From Candidatus Aminicenantota bacterium (GTDB lineage Bacteria; Acidobacteriota; Aminicenantia; Aminicenantales; Aminicenantaceae), in NCBI GenBank assembly GCA_013139435.1, contig WTAW01000026.1, positions 1 to 7,408 on the forward strand: a stretch of DNA of 7,408 nt, written 5' to 3'. Made by a program: the position numbers and the translations under genes. Below, piece after piece: positions 6,430 through 7,408 of this stretch (positions within the stretch are counted from its first letter, which is position 1; every line of letters starts with the position of its first letter). The notes under the pieces are model-generated. The model was not told the DNA's origin. It worked only from the letters and a program-made list of their open reading frames with translations, and searched no databases.

Positions 6430-6436
6430 TTTCCTT

Positions 6437-6442
6437 CTCCTT
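6437..6442 (-). promoter_or_regulatory. Ribosome binding site of the ankyrin gene
   Basis: On the minus strand AAGGAG lies 7 bases before ATG 6429. A second purine run (AAGGA) sits closer to the start codon. The site fixes the start at the signal peptide and excludes the longer frame to 6504, which would run through the terminator hairpin. Confidence 0.75.
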
Positions 6443-6478
6443 TGTTGTTGCGGATGTTCATTAGAACTTCTGACCTCC

Positions 6479-6520
6479 AAAAAAAAAGGCTGCCTGAGAC
6501 TCAAATGGTCTCAAACAGCC
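6479..6520 (-). terminator. Intrinsic terminator (minus strand), just upstream of the ankyrin gene
   Basis: Plus-strand GGCTG (6488-6492) pairs with CAGCC (6516-6520), and TGAGAC (6495-6500) pairs with GTCTCA (6508-6513). There is a 2x2 internal mismatch and a 7-base loop (6501-6507). Read on the minus strand, the hairpin is followed directly by nine T residues (complement of the A-run 6479-6487), the form of a strong Rho-independent terminator. It ends transcription coming from the right, about 50 bases before the ankyrin start codon. It could also act as an attenuator in the ankyrin leader. The plus-strand side has only a broken T-rich tract, so plus-strand activity would be weak. Confidence 0.85.
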
Positions 6521-6622
6521 TCTTCTGTTTCAGTCAGCCGCTACAAAATATCGTCTCTATGTCATTGAATCATTATTTGTCCTTCTCAAATTTTCTTTCC
6601 TCTAACCTGGATTATTCACGTT

Positions 6623-6757
6623 TTATAAATAGTTCAGGCTAAGAACTACAGCAAAAAATATACCAAGTGCTCTTGGTTTGCGTAAATTCCCGATGATCGG
6701 ATCTATGCTTGAGATGTTCACTAAAGGTACAACCATTGCCCATTTACGAACATTCAT
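6623..6757 (-). CDS. Possible small ORF, 44 residues, unrecognised
   Basis: This minus-strand frame starts at ATG 6757, 12 bases after the stop of the upstream HExxH gene, and has GGAG 6 bases before it. The predicted peptide begins MNVRKWAMVVPLVNISSIDP and ends in a hydrophobic stretch (ALGIFFAVVLSLNYL) that could enter a membrane. The placement and ribosome binding site favour a real co-transcribed small gene. Against it, a hairpin with a T-run (6653-6677) lies inside the frame, the base composition is noncoding-like, and no homologue comes to mind. It could also be the decayed end of a longer gene. Confidence 0.28.
   Translation of the reverse strand: MNVRKWAMVVPLVNISSIDPIIGNLRKPRALGIFFAVVLSLNYL
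6653..6677 (-). terminator. Weak candidate intrinsic terminator after the HExxH gene (minus strand)
   Basis: ACCAAG (6662-6667) and CTTGGT (6672-6677) form a 6-base stem with a TGCT loop. On the minus strand it is followed, after three bases, by six T residues (complement of 6653-6658). The stem is short and only half G+C, so activity would be weak. The stronger terminator at 6479-6520 may serve as the real end. Confidence 0.35.
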
Positions 6758-6769
6758 CCTAATCTCCGC

Positions 6770-7408
6770 TCAGATATATCCTTTATCAAGAATTGATTCG
6801 GATATAATAGAGTTGTAGAATTTCCTGAAAGGTTTGGGAATGATAATTCTTCCAGAAAATGCTCTATCCGCGATGATCGAATAGAGCTCTGTGCCAAAAA
6901 ATTTTTCATCCGTATAATTTTTCTTTACAATTTGGATCTCTTCAAAGGGAAGAAAATCTCTCTCCCCGGGTGCGTGATAGCCGATATCTTTTAAAAAATC
7001 CAGTTTATCTTGCTGTGATTTTATCATTTCGATTTCCCTGAAAAAGATCTCTGCTTCGGTTGAGAACATAAACCGTTTCTGAAAGTCGAGCGTGTTGTAC
7101 CAGAAATCGTGAAACAACTCATGAAGAAGCGTGGCTATAATTTTCCTATCGCGCCCTGTGGCTTTGGCTTTACCGTTCCTATCCCGCTCGAGATGCGGGA
7201 AGAGTTTTTTGTTCAGCAGCACCATATCTGAATAACCTTCTTCTATGATGAAGCAGGCGCGGCCATTAGTATGTCTAGCAAAATCGCTGCCTTCTCCGAA
7301 AATTCCATAGTTATTATTGAGTATTTCAGCCTCGTTCAATTCGTTTCTGTTCAGGAAATCTGAATACCATATCTCTGCCAACAAGCTTTCGACAGAGCTT
7401 TTGCTCAA
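6770..7408 (-). CDS. Putative HExxH zinc metallopeptidase-like protein, C-terminal part (runs off the window)
   Basis: I do not recognise the family by name. The visible 212 residues contain a zinc-peptidase motif His96-Glu97-Leu-Phe-His100 in a hydrophobic helix (IIATLLHELFHDFWY, 90-104). A downstream segment, GTELYSIIADRAFSG (172-186) then IPKPFRKFYN, resembles the third-ligand helix of gluzincins, in which a Glu (here possibly Glu174) completes the zinc site and a conserved Pro and aromatic pair follow. Those assignments are inference. No signal peptide or membrane segment is visible in this part. The frame is open to the last base of the window; the TTG at 7406-7408 could be read as a start, but nothing upstream is available, so the gene is best treated as 5'-truncated by the window edge. 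It ends at the TGA at 6770-6772. Confidence 0.7.
   Translation of the reverse strand: MSKSSVESLLAEIWYSDFLNRNELNEAEILNNNYGIFGEGSDFARHTNGRACFIIEEGYSDMVLLNKKLFPHLERDRNGKAKATGRDRKIIATLLHELFHDFWYNTLDFQKRFMFSTEAEIFFREIEMIKSQQDKLDFLKDIGYHAPGERDFLPFEEIQIVKKNYTDEKFFGTELYSIIADRAFSGRIIIPKPFRKFYNSIISESILDKGYI

Larger units (their letters stand above)
6521..6769. other. AT-rich intergenic region between metallopeptidase-like gene and terminator
   Basis: This stretch separates the HExxH gene from the terminator at 6479-6520 and looks more AT-rich than the rest of the window, particularly around 6540-6660. It contains one doubtful 44-codon minus-strand frame (described separately), a small hairpin with a T-run on the minus strand (6653-6677), and an 11-base dyad CCGAT-G-ATCGG at 6690-6700. 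I see no convincing sigma-70 promoter for the ankyrin gene here. Confidence 0.5.

Noticed and set aside
6430..6504. Longer ankyrin protein start at 6504 (minus strand)
   Set aside because: The extra codons come from the terminator T-run and leader; ATG 6429 has AAGGAG upstream and begins the signal peptide.
6521..6769. Riboswitch, tRNA, CRISPR or insertion-sequence remnant in the right intergenic region
   Set aside because: There are no cloverleaf, repeated spacers, terminal inverted repeats or recognisable transposase fragments; only small hairpins are present.

Overview
The window suggests a Gram-negative-type bacterium of moderate, slightly AT-leaning base composition. It has Sec signal peptides, a lipoprotein without Asp at +2, and a dense ECF sigma/anti-sigma operon. 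I cannot name the taxon. The gene content (exported HEAT/TPR and ankyrin proteins, SHOCT-like domains beside an ECF sigma factor) resembles what is seen in poorly cultivated environmental phyla, but that is an impression only.

Layout. (1) 2-2171, plus strand: a two-gene ABC-2 exporter of the NatA/NatB type, an ATPase and a permease overlapping by 26 bases. (2) 2172-2433: an intergenic region with a very good ECF-type promoter (TGAACC, 16-base spacer, CGTACT) overlapping a small palindrome. (3) 2434-5532, plus strand: a tight five-gene operon of lipoprotein, ECF sigma factor, zinc-type transmembrane anti-sigma factor, exported TPR/HEAT protein and small exported protein. (4) 5539-6429, minus strand: an exported protein of eight ankyrin repeats, convergent with the operon (6 bases between the stop codons). 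(5) 6430-6769: noncoding DNA with a strong minus-strand intrinsic terminator and a doubtful 44-codon ORF. (6) 6770-7408, minus strand: the C-terminal part of a putative HExxH metallopeptidase running off the right edge.

The most interesting feature is in region 3. The lipoprotein, the TPR/HEAT protein and the small secreted protein are unrelated at their N-termini, yet each ends in the same domain of about 75-80 residues. Its pattern is a strand pair, a conserved Pro before a helix, an acidic D-[IL]-D/E-L helix, a G-[PN] turn, then [IV]-E-[IV]...[VI]-x-I-W-[IL]-[DE] at the stop codon. From memory this matches the SHOCT-like domain of YvlB/DUF2089-type proteins. Three exported versions (lipid-anchored, fused to a helical repeat scaffold, and free) co-transcribed with a sigma/anti-sigma pair suggest a cell-envelope sensing or response module, probably autoregulated from the ECF promoter. 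The function is inference; domain sharing, gene order and promoter are visible in the sequence.

Several starts were revised from the longest open frames using ribosome binding sites and signal peptides: 2434 rather than GTG 2374, 2888 rather than 2882, GTG 4286 rather than GTG 4274, 5146 rather than 5116, and 6429 rather than 6504 on the minus strand.
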